Positions 6,474 through 6,810 of a DNA stretch of 6,810 nucleotides are shown piece after piece. Position 1 is the stretch's first letter, and every line of letters starts with the position of its first letter. The stretch covers positions 1 to 6,810 of the forward strand of contig CATVYG010000052.1 of NCBI GenBank assembly GCA_958348225.1. Direction: 5' to 3'. The notes under the pieces are model-generated. The model worked only from the letters and a program-made list of their open reading frames with translations. It ran no database searches and was not told the DNA's origin. The stretch is from an uncultured Collinsella sp. GTDB taxonomy: Bacteria; Actinomycetota; Coriobacteriia; Coriobacteriales; Coriobacteriaceae. Made by a program: the position numbers and the translations under genes.

Positions 6474-6502
6474 TAGATAGTAGCATTTTACTGTTTGCTC
6501 AA
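6474..6502 (-). promoter_or_regulatory. Candidate sigma-70-type promoter of the helix-turn-helix gene
   Basis: On the minus strand TTGAGC (6502-6497) and TATCTA (6479-6474) are separated by exactly 17 bases. The -35 matches the consensus at four of six positions and the -10 at three. The predicted start point is about 35 bases before the GTG. The -35 lies at the centre of an imperfect dyad (6490-6508, ACTG...CAGT arms), which could let a repressor, perhaps the encoded protein itself, control it. Confidence 0.4.
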
Positions 6503-6568
6503 AGCAGTTAATTAAAATAGACGCGGCGTTATCTGGGCATTTGGCACAAAATTACGACATTTCTTTAT

Positions 6569-6605
6569 CGATTATTTACGCTGGTAGCTGACTCGCAGCT
6601 AATCG
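6569..6605. repeat. Nested inverted repeats
   Basis: TAGCTG (6585-6590) and CAGCTA (6596-6601) form a 6-bp stem with a 5-base loop. CGATTA (6569-6574) and TAATCG (6600-6605) form an outer or alternative stem that shares two bases with it. No T run follows on either strand, so it does not look like a terminator. Confidence 0.4.
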
Positions 6606-6616
6606 TCATTCGCTTG

Positions 6617-6760
6617 TCAACAAAATTGGCATCTCTTTATGTCCTTTGGTATAGAGGATATAGTTATTAACCCCTCCCCCAATAATTTTGAGTGATCTGC
6701 AAGGCAGTAGACGTCCTCACTCCTCATGATTACCGCGCATTGCCATCCACCGGAGCAAAA
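6617..6760 (-). pseudogene. Relic of a DeoR-family regulator effector domain
   Basis: The minus-strand frame from 6760 to a TGA at 6619-6617 encodes 47 residues with an internal ATG at 6727. The segment EDVYCLADHSKLLGEGLITI resembles the DeoR-family effector-domain motif (v-y-x-LADHSK-x-G, followed by a hydrophobic strand and D-I-D). The preceding AVIMRS also fits. In that family ITD or a similar motif follows; here the frame runs into KRCQFC and stops. The +1-shifted frame instead reads MPILLTSE then stop, so a small indel may have broken it. The DNA-binding domain and most of the sensor domain are absent, a stop precedes the segment, and no good ribosome binding site is seen. The sugar or inducer cannot be told. 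A fortuitous resemblance remains possible over this short length. Confidence 0.45.
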
Positions 6761-6806
6761 TCAGAACCACCCTTAAAAAGGGTGGTTTGCTCTTAGGGTA
6801 TAACCC
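6753..6806. terminator. Strong hairpin near the right edge, possible bidirectional terminator or repeat end
   Basis: A 10-bp perfect stem (6765-6774 with 6778-6787, AAA loop) is extended by GAGCA/TGCTC (6753-6757 with 6788-6792) across a 7-base bulge. A small hairpin GGGT-ATA-ACCC (6796-6806) follows. The minus-strand transcript would continue into CTGATTTTGC, a weak U tract. It may terminate a minus-strand gene lying beyond the window, or be the end of a small repeat or an IS200/IS605-like element. No transposase is in view. Confidence 0.5.
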
Positions 6807-6810
6807 ACGG

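Larger units (their letters stand above)
6433..6810. other. AT-richer intergenic stretch without an intact gene
   Basis: These 378 bases are visibly richer in A+T than the operon. They hold the candidate promoter and dyads of the helix-turn-helix gene (6442-6510), a structured dyad (6569-6605), a DeoR-like relic (6617-6760) and a strong hairpin at the right edge (6753-6806). I find no intact gene with a convincing ribosome binding site. Confidence 0.7.

Noticed and set aside
6592..6620. TTGACA at 6620-6615 (minus strand) as a promoter -35
   Set aside because: The hexamer 17 bases downstream is TGCGAG, which is not a -10 box.
6726..6776. 16-codon + strand frame starting at ATG 6726
   Set aside because: No ribosome binding site, very short, and it runs into the hairpin at the right edge.

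Overview
The window is dominated by one minus-strand operon (about 5.85 kb down to 0.19 kb) that encodes all six conserved subunits of an Ech-type, membrane-bound, energy-converting [NiFe] hydrogenase (group 4) in five genes. The order is echA+echB (fused in one 960-residue protein), echC, echD, echE, echF. These correspond to the complex I subunits NuoL/M, NuoH, NuoB, NuoC, NuoD and NuoI. I call it Ech rather than Hyc/Hyf (formate hydrogenlyase) for four reasons: the NuoC-like and NuoD-like parts are separate proteins, the gene order is the canonical A-B-C-D-E-F, the ferredoxin-like subunit is short, and the large subunit ends exactly at its C-terminal metal-binding motif with no propeptide.

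The DNA is GC-rich, with strong AGGAGG-type ribosome binding sites and very short or overlapping gene junctions. With an Ech operon this fits an anaerobic fermenter. A Coriobacteriia actinobacterium such as Collinsella is my best guess, but that is an inference from style, not a database match.

Layout on + coordinates. 1-186: intergenic, holding the operon's end hairpin and possibly the last 11 codons of a + strand gene entering from the left. 187-5846: the Ech operon, transcribed right to left. 5847-6027: the operon leader plus the intrinsic terminator of the next gene. 6028-6432: a stand-alone double helix-turn-helix protein resembling OrfA of IS150-type (IS3 family) elements, with no OrfB. 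6433-6810: an AT-richer stretch without an intact gene, with a candidate promoter, several dyads, a short relic that looks like the effector domain of a DeoR-family sugar regulator, and a strong hairpin near the right edge.

How the genes work together (family knowledge): EchF accepts electrons from reduced ferredoxin and passes them via the EchC iron-sulfur cluster to the NiFe site in EchE, where protons become H2. EchD packs against EchE, and the membrane part EchA/EchB uses the energy to move ions. The unusual points are the EchA-EchB fusion, the low-complexity tails added to EchC and EchD, and the relic and orphan elements upstream. Formate dehydrogenase and hydrogenase maturation (hyp) genes are not in the window. 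I found no tRNA, rRNA, CRISPR array or complete insertion sequence.
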